From Niallia circulans (GTDB lineage: Bacteria; Bacillota; Bacilli; Bacillales; Cytobacillaceae), in assembly GCF_007273535.1 (NCBI RefSeq), contig NZ_RIBP01000004.1, positions 3,014,001 through 3,078,000 of the forward strand: a DNA stretch of 64,000 bases, given 5' to 3'. The position numbers and the translations under genes were made by a program. The number at the start of each line of letters is the position of its first letter. The stretch's first letter is position 1. Below the pieces are notes generated by a model. That model was not told the DNA's origin. It worked only from the letters and a program-made list of their open reading frames with translations, and did no database searches. Shown here in pieces: positions 1-7,445 of the stretch.

Positions 1-345
1 AATAAAGGCAAAGGTGCATGGGCTTGTATTAGAAAGAATATTGTTCCAAGAAAGATGTTAGCATTGCATGAAAAGATTTCTTACGAAACAACATTAACAG
101 AGGAAGTCGTCTCTTTATTTACTGAGGAAAGAAAAAATACGATGATTGATATCGTACTTCCCTTTATTTATAATGGAGCCACTTTTTCGATGGAAGGCCA
201 TATCGACATTGGTAGCGGTTCAAGAAATAGAACGAGTGAATTTGTTAATGAAATGGTTGCTCGGATTGAATCAACGGGAATTGAACCGAAAATAAAACCG
301 GATTCGTTTGTTGCATCAAGTTATGCTAATAAATATACAAAGTGA
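1..345 (+). CDS. YkuK-like RNase H-fold protein (DUF458), 3' part
   Basis: The reading frame is open from the first base of the window and ends with TGA at 343-345, so only the C-terminal ~114 residues are visible. Motifs such as GKGAWACIRK, VPRKM, LHEKISYET, MEGHIDIG and VASSYANKYTK match my memory of B. subtilis YkuK (DUF458, a predicted RNase H-like fold of unknown substrate). The internal ATG at 55 has no ribosome binding site and is not the start. The family assignment rests on recall of the motif pattern; no biochemical role can be read from the sequence. Confidence 0.7.
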   Translation, partial: NKGKGAWACIRKNIVPRKMLALHEKISYETTLTEEVVSLFTEERKNTMIDIVLPFIYNGATFSMEGHIDIGSGSRNRTSEFVNEMVARIESTGIEPKIKPDSFVASSYANKYTK

Positions 346-360
346 TGCTTTGTTACATAA

Positions 361-395
361 AAAAAGCCTGTCCTTATTAAGAACAGGGCTAACTT
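361..395 (-). terminator. Rho-independent terminator of the terC-like gene
   Basis: An imperfect hairpin (AGCCTGT with AACAGGGCT) is followed on the minus strand by a run of seven T. It lies just after the leftward TerC-family stop. It could also end the rightward YkuK-like transcript. Confidence 0.6.
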
Positions 396-1166
396 TTATT
401 CTTTTGATGAAGCCACTTCTTCAGACAATTTTTTATTTTTGTTAATGAAGTGGATGATAAATGTAATGATAAACGCCAGAATCAAAATCGCAAAGAAAAC
501 GTAATGATTTAACTCGAAGCCAAAAATACTAGCAAACATTTTTAAGGCGATGATGCCGATAAGCACAAATGCTGTATTTTCTAATTCAGGCACCTTTTCA
601 ATTAAGACTAAAAACAGCTTTGCTACAGTTCTCATCATTAAAATGCCAAGCATACCACCCAATAGCAAAATCCAAATTTCATCTGAAACAGCTAAAGATG
701 CAAGTATACTGTCGACTGAAAAGGCTAAGTCTAACAATTCAACGGAAATGACAGTTGCCCAGAATGCTCCAAACATACGAACAGTCCAGCTGTCTTTTTT
801 TATGCCGCTTGCTTCCTCGTCCTTATTATTAAGGAAGAAATGCTGGATAACAATCCAAGCAAGATAAGCAGCGCCAATTACTTTAATCCAAGTAAATTTA
901 ATTAAATACACTCCGAGTCCGATGAATAGAAAGCGGAAAAAATACGCTCCAAACAGTCCGTATGTGAGTGCTTTTTTTTGCTTGTCCTTAGGAAGATGCT
1001 TAACCATGATAGCAAGCACTAGCGCATTGTCTGCTGAAAGAAGTCCTTCAAGGATGACAAGTGAACCAATTAATCCCCAAGAAACAGGGTCTGATAATAC
1101 TTTAACCCACATCTCTCCATCAAAAAATGAAGCGTAAGTAGAAAGTATTTGATGTAAAATATCCAA
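396..1166 (-). CDS. TerC family integral membrane protein (YceF/YkoY type)
   Basis: 256 residues with about seven hydrophobic segments. The family-typical acidic membrane motifs are present: EGLLSADNALVL near residue 40 and ELLDLAFSVDSILA near residue 140. TerC proteins of this size in Bacillus (YceF, YkoY) are implicated in manganese export that helps metallate secreted proteins; that role is inferred here. The start is TTG at 1164-1166, after GGGGG at proper spacing; no ATG is available. It is transcribed alone, with its own sigma-A promoter and terminator. No yybP-ykoY manganese riboswitch was recognised in the 5' region. Confidence 0.85.
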   Translation of the reverse strand: MDILHQILSTYASFFDGEMWVKVLSDPVSWGLIGSLVILEGLLSADNALVLAIMVKHLPKDKQKKALTYGLFGAYFFRFLFIGLGVYLIKFTWIKVIGAAYLAWIVIQHFFLNNKDEEASGIKKDSWTVRMFGAFWATVISVELLDLAFSVDSILASLAVSDEIWILLLGGMLGILMMRTVAKLFLVLIEKVPELENTAFVLIGIIALKMFASIFGFELNHYVFFAILILAFIITFIIHFINKNKKLSEEVASSKE

Positions 1167-1209
1167 TCAAAAAGCCCCCAAATAATTATATTAAATTGAT
1201 AATGAGAAC

Positions 1210-1238
1210 ATTATACTCCTAAAAATAGACAACTGCAA
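1210..1238 (-). promoter_or_regulatory. Sigma-A promoter of the terC-like gene
   Basis: On the minus strand, TTGCAG (1233-1238), a 17-nt spacer and TATAAT (1210-1215) lie 44 nt upstream of the TTG start. Confidence 0.6.
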
Positions 1239-1287
1239 TCCTTTGAACTAGACGGAAAGCGTTGCCTTTTTTCGTTTTTCATAGAAA

Positions 1288-1322
1288 CCTTAAACAGTGC
1301 AAATAACTCACACTGTTCAAGG
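1288..1322 (-). terminator. Hairpin downstream of patB-like gene
   Basis: Twelve-base arms (CCTTAAACAGTG / CACTGTTCAAGG) with one mismatch surround an 11-nt loop, directly after the leftward aminotransferase gene. It lacks a clean U-run, so it may be a weak terminator. Confidence 0.5.
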
Positions 1323-1332
1323 ACATATTGTT

Positions 1333-2520
1333 TTATTGCAAGTCTTCAAATTCCTTTGCCATTCTTTCCAAAGCTGTTTGGATAATAGATCTTGGCGATG
1401 GAATACAGATTCTCTGATAGGTATTCCCTTCTTCCCCAAACATACTTCCATCCTCAAGCAGGACGTTGGCTCTATTATATATACGGTCATGAACCTCCTC
1501 TGGCGTTATGTTATACGCTGAAAAATCCATCCACATAATATACGTTCCTTCAGGTATCGTTACCTTTACTTTCGGCATGTTTTTATCGATAAACGTCTTG
1601 ACTATTTCCATTGTGCCATCAATATATACTTTTAAATCCTCCAGCCATTCCTCACCTTCTCGATACACGGCAATAAGCGCTGAGATTGTAAATGGTGAAG
1701 CCATTTGATAGCCCATTGTTTTTAAAAATTGTTTGCGAAGCTTCAAGTTTGAAATTATCGCATTTGTGCAATGGAGACCTGCTACATTAAAAGTCTTGCT
1801 GATGGCTGTTAGGGTAATAAGAGAATCATTATCTGCAATTTTTGCCATTGGAATAAATTGCTCGTTTCTTCTAATTAAATCACCGTGAATTTCATCTGCA
1901 ACAATTAAAACTTGATGCTTACTACAAATATCTGCTAATTTTTGCAATTCATCCTTGCGAAAGTTTCTTCCTGTTGGATTATGAGGATTACATAATAGAA
2001 ACATCTTTGTGCTAGCATCACTTGCTTTTCTTTCAAAATCTGCAAAGTCAATCGTATAGTAGCCATTGTCATCACAAGAAAGAGGATTATTGACAACCGT
2101 TCTTCCATTTCCTTCAATAGCTGAAGTAAACGGTGGATATACAGGACGCTGAATGATGACACCATCACCAGGTTCAGTAAAAGCACGAATAGCCATATTC
2201 ATTGCATGCACTGTCCCCGGACTGTATACAATATGATCTCTATCAATTTCCCAGTCGTGTCTTTTTTTGAACCAATACTGAATTGCTTCATAGTATTCAT
2301 CAGGAAAAATCGAATAGCCATAAATCCTGTTGTCTACTGTTTGATGTAATGCTTTGACTAATGCATGTGGTACAGGCAAATCCATGTCTGCCGTAAATAA
2401 AGGAATAGTGTCTTCATCATATCTTTCCGTAAGACCCATCTCCTTGATCATCTTACCGCCATCCCATTTGACTGAATAAGTGTTTCTCCGATTAACAACC
2501 TCATCAAAATTATTTATCAT
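1333..2520 (-). CDS. patB: MalY/PatB family PLP-dependent C-S lyase (cystathionine beta-lyase type)
   Basis: 395 residues, fold-type I aminotransferase of the MalY/PatB branch. Visible landmarks: SVKWDGGKM near the N-terminus, FTADMDLPVP, the CNPHNPTGR motif, DEIHGDL, and the PLP lysine in TAISKTFNVAGLH. PatB/MalY enzymes cleave cystathionine or cysteine S-conjugates to pyruvate, ammonia and thiol. The ATG at 2520 is preferred over the in-frame GTG at 2529, because AAAGGAAAG lies 8 nt before the ATG but abuts the GTG. It sits 52 nt after the SDR gene, probably in one operon. Confidence 0.8.
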   Translation of the reverse strand: MINNFDEVVNRRNTYSVKWDGGKMIKEMGLTERYDEDTIPLFTADMDLPVPHALVKALHQTVDNRIYGYSIFPDEYYEAIQYWFKKRHDWEIDRDHIVYSPGTVHAMNMAIRAFTEPGDGVIIQRPVYPPFTSAIEGNGRTVVNNPLSCDDNGYYTIDFADFERKASDASTKMFLLCNPHNPTGRNFRKDELQKLADICSKHQVLIVADEIHGDLIRRNEQFIPMAKIADNDSLITLTAISKTFNVAGLHCTNAIISNLKLRKQFLKTMGYQMASPFTISALIAVYREGEEWLEDLKVYIDGTMEIVKTFIDKNMPKVKVTIPEGTYIMWMDFSAYNITPEEVHDRIYNRANVLLEDGSMFGEEGNTYQRICIPSPRSIIQTALERMAKEFEDLQ

Positions 2521-2572
2521 GATTTCCACTTTCCTTTCACATCGTTAGAATATGTATCCACTAGTTGTTTCA

Positions 2573-3322
2573 TTAATCTTCCTCATAGATCATCTTAACA
2601 GTCATTCCGCCATCAACTGTTAGATTAGTACCTGTAATGAAATTGTTGTCTCTATTAGTTAAAAAGAGACATGCTCTCGCAATATCTGCCGGCTTGCCTA
2701 CCCTTTTAGATAGATGCTGGTCATGATCAATAGTCCGTAAATCTTCATAGTGCTTTGTTTCAATCCAGCCAGGCGCGATACTGTTAACAGCAATTCGGTC
2801 ATTTGCCAAGCTATTTGCTAACGCATGAGTAATCGCCATAATTCCGCCTTTGCTTGCACTATAGCTTTCTGTATTCGGTTCAGACATATATGCCCTTGTT
2901 GAAGACATGTTTACAATCGAGCCACCATTTTCATTTTGCTTCATGATTTTTGCTGCTTCTCGTGAACATAGAAACACACTTCGTAAATTCGTGTGTATAA
3001 CATCTTCCCATTCATCCAAGGTTAGTTCATAAACAGACTTAAACAAAGCCTTGCCAGCATTATTTATTAATATGTCAATCTTTCCGAATTGCTGCTGCGT
3101 TTTTTCCATTAATTGAATGATATCTTGCTCCTGTCTAACATCTGTTTTAATAAAAGCTGCATTTTCAGGATGATTAGAGGCATTAATGATTTCCGTTGAT
3201 GCAGCTTCATCAATATCTGCAAAAACTACCTTAGCCCCTTCCTTTAAGTAATGCTCTGCAATGCTCCTGCCAATTCCATTACTTGCTCCAGTTACAATAA
3301 CGACCTGATCTAAAAATTTCAT
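2573..3322 (-). CDS. Short-chain dehydrogenase/reductase (SDR, classical type)
   Basis: 249 residues. The classical SDR signature is complete: cofactor loop TGASNGIG near residue 11, D in the ADID region suggesting NAD preference, NNAG near 86, catalytic Ser in NMSS, YSASK near 152 and the PGWIET segment. Such enzymes reduce or oxidise small carbonyl/alcohol substrates; the substrate cannot be read from the sequence. It has a clear ATG with AAGGAGA upstream. It is first in a two-gene operon with the PatB-like lyase, so a role in thiol or amino acid side-product metabolism is possible but unproven. Confidence 0.85.
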   Translation of the reverse strand: MKFLDQVVIVTGASNGIGRSIAEHYLKEGAKVVFADIDEAASTEIINASNHPENAAFIKTDVRQEQDIIQLMEKTQQQFGKIDILINNAGKALFKSVYELTLDEWEDVIHTNLRSVFLCSREAAKIMKQNENGGSIVNMSSTRAYMSEPNTESYSASKGGIMAITHALANSLANDRIAVNSIAPGWIETKHYEDLRTIDHDQHLSKRVGKPADIARACLFLTNRDNNFITGTNLTVDGGMTVKMIYEED

Positions 3323-3357
3323 GGCTGTCTCCTTTACTCGTTTATTTCTATACTAAT

Positions 3358-3386
3358 ATTGTATTAAAGGATTGACGAGATATCAA
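3358..3386 (-). promoter_or_regulatory. Sigma-A promoter of SDR-patB operon
   Basis: On the minus strand, TTGATA (3381-3386), a 17-nt spacer and TACAAT (3358-3363) lie 36 nt before the SDR start. The stretch from 3390 to about 3650 shows nothing recognisable. Confidence 0.6.
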
Positions 3387-3656
3387 AAAATAACTGCTGC
3401 AAGTTGCTGTATTGAACTTAAAGGACTTGCGAACAGGTATTTTCCTTGTATTTAATTATTTTTTTTATTGCTTATTTAATAATTGATATTGTAGATTGAG
3501 TGCGTAAAATTATTTAATAGTTATATTTATTTGACTTAGCTTAACTTCAATGCCCTTTCTCGAACTTGAACGCTTCTTATATTACCTACATAGCTTTTTA
3601 AAAGTTTATCCAGGTTGGCTTTTGTCATAAATTAACTTTTGCAAAGCTTTTATTCT

Positions 3657-3806
3657 AGAGGCTGGGATAAAACAAAAATAACCTTTCTAAACATGAATAA
3701 TAAAATTACATCCATATTTGAATATATAGTTCGGTTTTTTATTGATTCATATACTTATGTCCCAGCCTCTATATGCGTATTCACATACTTATTTCCCAGC
3801 CTCTTT
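3657..3806. repeat. Intergenic repeat with GAGGCTGGGA termini (copy 1)
   Basis: The 114-bp unit begins with AGAGGCTGGGATAAAAC and ends with its imperfect inverse TTATGTCCCAGCCTCT at 3755-3770. A second copy of the right end follows at about 3772-3806. The interior includes CCTTTCTAAACATGAATAAT and ATAGTTCGGTTTTTT. The same left and right halves recur at 55697-55762 and 55951-56031, so this is a dispersed element rather than unique sequence. It carries no ORF. Confidence 0.8.
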
Positions 3807-3825
3807 AGGAAAGTTAAGTCTGCAA

Positions 3826-3858
3826 AAGAAAACGCCCCATTTTTTATGGAGCGTTTTT
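3826..3858 (-). terminator. Terminator of the leftward glycan operon
   Basis: Hairpin ACGCCCCAT/ATGGAGCGT with a T-rich tail on the minus strand. It begins at the stop codon of the last DUF1796-like gene and closes the operon that starts near 9926. Confidence 0.6.
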
Positions 3859-4511
3859 TAGTCTTCTACCTCTTTGACGGCGATGTTTTCAAATAATGCC
3901 TCCCAATAATCATCGTTGTTTGTCCATTTTTCGTACTCTGGCATTTCAACAACTGTGACATTCCTTATTGGCCACGCCTTTTTTTCCATATCCTGTCTGT
4001 CTTTATGATTGATAATTAGGATTTGGTAGTTATTCTTTACGACAGATGATATTGCGGATTCAAGCTGTAATGTGTCTGCAAAGGAAGCCTCTGTGCGCAC
4101 AAAAAGGATACGTTCGCCTTCTTCAAAGAATTTCAGCATTCTTTCTACACGTCTATCCAGCTTTTCCTTAACCTTTGTATACTCAGGAAAGTTTGTAAAC
4201 GTATTACTGTCAGCCCTAAAGTCATGGCTTGAAACGATATTATATGCTGTATCTGTAATAACCAAATATGGATCAGTTGAGTTAATGCCTGTGGAATACT
4301 CACCTGTTGCTTTCAAGTTGTGTAGCTCCATATAGCCTGTGAATTTATTGGATAGCAGCCTAGAAACTTCTGAAAGTTGATTGGAGGCCATCCAATCAAG
4401 TGGTCCTGCAAAAGGGCGCAAATTAAATTTACGAAGCTGGATGCTTGCTAGACATAAATCTCCTAAACTGTATATAGCATCATATGTTCCTTTCAAATCT
4501 TGTATACTCAT
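3858..4511 (-). CDS. DUF1796 family putative papain-like cysteine peptidase, paralogue 2
   Basis: 217 residues. The N-terminal signature YDAIYSLGDLCLASIQLR followed by FNLRPFAGPLDWM matches DUF1796, a family annotated as putative papain-like cysteine peptidases. The Cys in the LGDLC motif and His in SSHDF are candidate catalytic residues. There is no signal peptide or membrane segment. Start ATG with AAAGGAG 8 nt upstream. It lies 16 nt after its paralogue (4528-5157), with which it shares the whole domain at moderate identity. As the last gene of a glycosyltransferase operon, a role in modifying or assembling a surface glycan or coat component is inferred, not shown. Confidence 0.7.
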   Translation of the reverse strand: MSIQDLKGTYDAIYSLGDLCLASIQLRKFNLRPFAGPLDWMASNQLSEVSRLLSNKFTGYMELHNLKATGEYSTGINSTDPYLVITDTAYNIVSSHDFRADSNTFTNFPEYTKVKEKLDRRVERMLKFFEEGERILFVRTEASFADTLQLESAISSVVKNNYQILIINHKDRQDMEKKAWPIRNVTVVEMPEYEKWTNNDDYWEALFENIAVKEVED

Positions 4512-4527
4512 CTACTCGTCTCCTTTA

Positions 4528-5157
4528 CTATTGTGGACGGATGGTAATGTCAGTGAATATATGCTGCCAAAGTGTGTTATTTCCATCCCAAATGTCTTCA
4601 TTTGGCAGACATAATGCACACACATTATCAATAAAACATTCATGCTCAATAAGCTTATCGATAGGATAATGATTCACGATTAATAATGTAAACTCACCTT
4701 TTACTACTTCCTTTAACACAGTCTGGAGCTCAATAATTTCCTCAATGGTTGCTTCTGACCGAATAAAGAGGATGCGCTTGTTTGTTTGAATATTTTGGAT
4801 AAACCGTGCGATTCTCCTTTGATACTTTTCTTGAACGGACGGTAAATCCATCAGGCTGTCTATTGTATTTCTATCTGTTTTAAAATCATGATTAAAGCTA
4901 ATAATATTTTCTACATCATATACAAGCAAGTCGGAGTCTGAAGCATAGCCGCTAGGAACAAGATTTTCCTCTGCTAGAAACCCTGTAAAGTAAGTTTGGA
5001 TAAGCTTTGCAACATTATGTGCATAGCGAATTCCTACCCAATCAAACGGGCCGGCGAAGGGTCTTAGATTAAACTGCCTCATTTTCATTGCTGGCAGGCA
5101 ATTTTCACCTAAGCTATAAATGGCATCATACTCACCTTTTATTTCATTAAGCTTCAT
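4528..5157 (-). CDS. DUF1796 family putative papain-like cysteine peptidase, paralogue 1
   Basis: 209 residues, same architecture as the following gene: YDAIYSLGENCLPAMKMR, FNLRPFAGPFDWV, NHDFK and a mid-protein RILFIRSEAT segment (RILFVRTEAS in the paralogue). Cys in LGENC and His in NHDF are conserved in both copies, consistent with one enzymatic core. The ATG at 5157 has AGGAG 7 nt upstream; the ATG at 5163 is too close to it. The pair probably arose by tandem duplication. Cytosolic by sequence. Confidence 0.7.
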   Translation of the reverse strand: MKLNEIKGEYDAIYSLGENCLPAMKMRQFNLRPFAGPFDWVGIRYAHNVAKLIQTYFTGFLAEENLVPSGYASDSDLLVYDVENIISFNHDFKTDRNTIDSLMDLPSVQEKYQRRIARFIQNIQTNKRILFIRSEATIEEIIELQTVLKEVVKGEFTLLIVNHYPIDKLIEHECFIDNVCALCLPNEDIWDGNNTLWQHIFTDITIRPQ

Positions 5158-5265
5158 GTACATACTCCTTTTAATGGCATCAGGCCATTATCAATATAAA
5201 CTGCATAAAGGCAATCTGGCTGTGAATTATGTTCGTATGGCCCCTTATTCGGATGAAGCAACTAG

Positions 5266-6195
5266 TTAATTAGAAGGAAGCTTGTTTTGCAAATAATATT
5301 GATAGGTTTTTTCTAAGCCTGTCACGATATTGTATGCAGGATTCCAGTCAAGCTCATTTGCACATTTTTCATTTTTAAGGCAGCTGTGCTTTATATCGCC
5401 TGTTCTGCTGTTAGTATGAATGATGTCTAGAGCAGCTGGGTGAAGCTCTAATAAAATACTAGCAAGCTCCTTAATGGATGTTGGCTTATTTGTGCTTACA
5501 TGAAAAATGTCGTTATTCCCGCCCTTCATGGCAGCGAGATTTGCTTTTACGACATCTTCTACAAAAACAAAGTCACGCGTCTGTTTCCCATCGCCATGAA
5601 TATTTAAGCTTGTTCCCGCTTTAATTTTATCCATGAATACGGCAATCACACCGCCTTCACCTTTAGCAGTCTGTCTTGGCCCGTAAACATTCCCATAGCG
5701 CAGGATCGTGTAATCCAAACCATAGAGCGTCTGATATAACTGAATATATGTTTCAGCGGAAAGTTTGGAGAGTCCATAATAAGAAATCGGTGCTGTATGA
5801 TCTTGTTCCGTAATGACAGATTTTTGAAGGTTACCATACACAGCAGAAGTGGAAGAAAATATGATCTTTTCCACGTTTGCATTTCTGCAGCCTTCTAGTA
5901 TATTTATTGTTCCATTTATATTGATATCTGCATCTTCACATGGATTTTTTATTGATAAGGTAACATCTGCCTGTGCTGCCAAGTGGAATACGAATTGTGG
6001 TTTTTCTGTTTCGATGATTTGTCTAGCCTCTTTGCTGCGAATATCTACTTTATGCACGATAACTTTTGGATGATCATGTTCGTGATAACCTGATCTATAA
6101 TCATCTAAAATATGAACCGCGTATCCTTCTTTAACTAAAAAATCTGTTAAATGCGAACCGATAAAACCTGCTCCACCTGTAACTACTACTTTCAT
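5266..6195 (-). CDS. NAD-dependent epimerase/dehydratase (UDP-glucose 4-epimerase-like extended SDR)
   Basis: 309 residues. Extended SDR with GGAGFIGSH at residues 7-15, HLAAQADV, the SSTSAVYG segment, the catalytic YYGLSKLSAE motif and RYGNVYGPRQ. The length and motifs fit GalE-like UDP-hexose 4-epimerases or UDP-glucuronate-type epimerases; exact sugar specificity is not readable. ATG preceded by GAGGAG. It lies in the leftward operon between the Q-rich protein and the DUF1796 pair, so it likely supplies a sugar nucleotide to the neighbouring glycosyltransferases. Confidence 0.85.
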   Translation of the reverse strand: MKVVVTGGAGFIGSHLTDFLVKEGYAVHILDDYRSGYHEHDHPKVIVHKVDIRSKEARQIIETEKPQFVFHLAAQADVTLSIKNPCEDADININGTINILEGCRNANVEKIIFSSTSAVYGNLQKSVITEQDHTAPISYYGLSKLSAETYIQLYQTLYGLDYTILRYGNVYGPRQTAKGEGGVIAVFMDKIKAGTSLNIHGDGKQTRDFVFVEDVVKANLAAMKGGNNDIFHVSTNKPTSIKELASILLELHPAALDIIHTNSRTGDIKHSCLKNEKCANELDWNPAYNIVTGLEKTYQYYLQNKLPSN

Positions 6196-6307
6196 CCTTT
6201 TACTCCTCTATTCTTTTTTAATAGCTTATGTTTTTTCTACCATCTGTGTATAAGACGTCTGACCATAAAAAGGAAAATTGGACATGTTTAAGGTATTGGC
6301 AGAAAGG

Positions 6308-6333
6308 AGCGAATGGAGTAATTCCCATTCGCT
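6308..6333. repeat. Inverted repeat inside the leftward operon
   Basis: AGCGAATGG and CCATTCGCT flank an 8-nt loop just after the Q-rich gene. There is no U-run, so it may be an RNA-stabilising or attenuating hairpin rather than a full terminator. Confidence 0.4.
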
Positions 6334-6344
6334 GATATTCCTAC

Positions 6345-7445
6345 TTACTCGACAATGAGACTGCTTATTATTGTGTCATCGGGCAGCGAATAATTGTGAG
6401 GCAACGTCTTAACCACTTCATCAAAAAAGGCATGATCAACAAACGCCTTGTTCTTGCCTGCTTTTTCTGCGAATAGGTAATTATATACATCTGCCGACAT
6501 TTCTTCAAAAACTTCCAGTGTTTTGTTATTAGGGAGATTATACTTGCTAGGTAAAGTGGCTGCTAGTTGCTCCATTACTTGTGGGTCAATAAATAAATAA
6601 CCTTCTTTTGCTGTAGACTCTCTTACAAAATATTGATGATAGAAATCTACCTTCATGGGCTGGAACAACGTTATCGTATTTTCATTAGGAAATTGATAGC
6701 CTTCAGGCAAAACAGAATCAAGACGCTCGACAATTTTTTGCTGTTCCTCCAGACGTCTCTGTTCCTCTAATCTAAGTTGTTCCTCCAGCCTTTGTTGCTC
6801 CTCCAGCCTTTGTTGTTCCTCCAGCCTTTGTTGCTCTTCCATCCTTTGTTGCTCCTCCAGCCTTTGTTGTTCCTCCAGCCTTTGTTGCTCTTCCATCCTT
6901 TGTTGCTCCTGTAGCCTTTGTTGCTCTTCCAGCCTTTGTTGTTCCTGTAGCCTTTGTTGTTCTTCAAGTCTGTTCTGTTGCTCTAACCTTTGCTGCTGAT
7001 GCAACCTCTGTTGTTCCTGTGAACGCTGCTTTTGTTCCTGTCGTGTTTGTTCTAATAGCTTTTTCTGCTCCTCTAGCCTTTTTTGTATTTCTAACTTTTT
7101 CTGTTCCAGCTGTTTTTGTTGTTCCTCGAGCTTTTTCTGCTGTTCCAGTTTCTGTTGCCACTGCTGTTGCTCCATCATCTGTCTTTGTGCATTAATCCAT
7201 TGCTGCTGTTCGATCATTTTTCTTTGTGCATGAAGTAATTGCTGCTGCTCTGGTCTTTCTGGCTTATGCATGTCAGCCGTATAAAATGTCTCATTGTCTT
7301 TCTCATTCTTCATCTCATTATTTGACAGTGATGATCCAGGAGATTCTTCTACAGCTATTTTATCAAGCAGTGAACTCACTAAATCCGCTCCCTTGTTAAC
7401 AGACAAGGAAATCATTTTATTAACGATCGGTTTCCATGGAAACAT
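6345..7445 (-). CDS. Glutamine-rich coiled-coil repeat protein with triplicated C-terminal module
   Basis: 366 residues, not recognised as a named family. Residues ~65-245 are almost only Q, E, R, L and K, with a six-residue unit EEQQRL (variants EEQQRM, QEQQRL) repeated many times, predicting a long rigid coiled coil. The last ~120 residues hold three copies of a ~45-residue module with the core LP-x-x-Y-x-x-P-[ND], as in LPEGYQFPN, LPSKYNLPN and LPHNYSLPD; the last copy is truncated. No signal peptide or membrane helix. The ATG at 7445 has AGGAAG 8 nt upstream; the GTG at 7448 is less likely. It overlaps the upstream glycosyltransferase by 26 nt, so it is translationally linked. A structural spore-coat or outer-layer scaffold is my inference. 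Confidence 0.7.
   Translation of the reverse strand: MFPWKPIVNKMISLSVNKGADLVSSLLDKIAVEESPGSSLSNNEMKNEKDNETFYTADMHKPERPEQQQLLHAQRKMIEQQQWINAQRQMMEQQQWQQKLEQQKKLEEQQKQLEQKKLEIQKRLEEQKKLLEQTRQEQKQRSQEQQRLHQQQRLEQQNRLEEQQRLQEQQRLEEQQRLQEQQRMEEQQRLEEQQRLEEQQRMEEQQRLEEQQRLEEQQRLEEQLRLEEQRRLEEQQKIVERLDSVLPEGYQFPNENTITLFQPMKVDFYHQYFVRESTAKEGYLFIDPQVMEQLAATLPSKYNLPNNKTLEVFEEMSADVYNYLFAEKAGKNKAFVDHAFFDEVVKTLPHNYSLPDDTIISSLIVE
6745..7010 (-). repeat. 18-bp tandem repeats coding EEQQRL
   Basis: An 18-bp unit resembling CTCCAGCCTTTGTTGTTC is repeated at least 12 times in frame; the cleanest part is about 6779-6960. A 54-bp higher-order pattern (M-L-L at the last codon of successive units) also repeats. 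The array is expected to vary in copy number between strains. Confidence 0.85.

Noticed and set aside
1254..1267. CcpA cre-like sequence GGAAAGCGTTGCCT
   Set aside because: The first base deviates and the site is upstream of a weakly placed promoter; such matches are common by chance in AT-rich DNA.
1167..1332. Possible yybP-ykoY manganese riboswitch upstream of the terC-like gene
   Set aside because: TerC genes are often controlled this way, but the conserved core was not seen; only a promoter and the patB hairpin are visible.
6745..7010. CRISPR-like array
   Set aside because: The 18-bp repeats are contiguous and in frame without spacers, so they are coding tandem repeats.
6767..7161. Overlapping leftward frames of Asn/Gly/Lys-rich or Thr/Ala/Lys-rich low complexity
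   Set aside because: They are alternative frames of the Q-rich repeat gene and lack ribosome binding sites.
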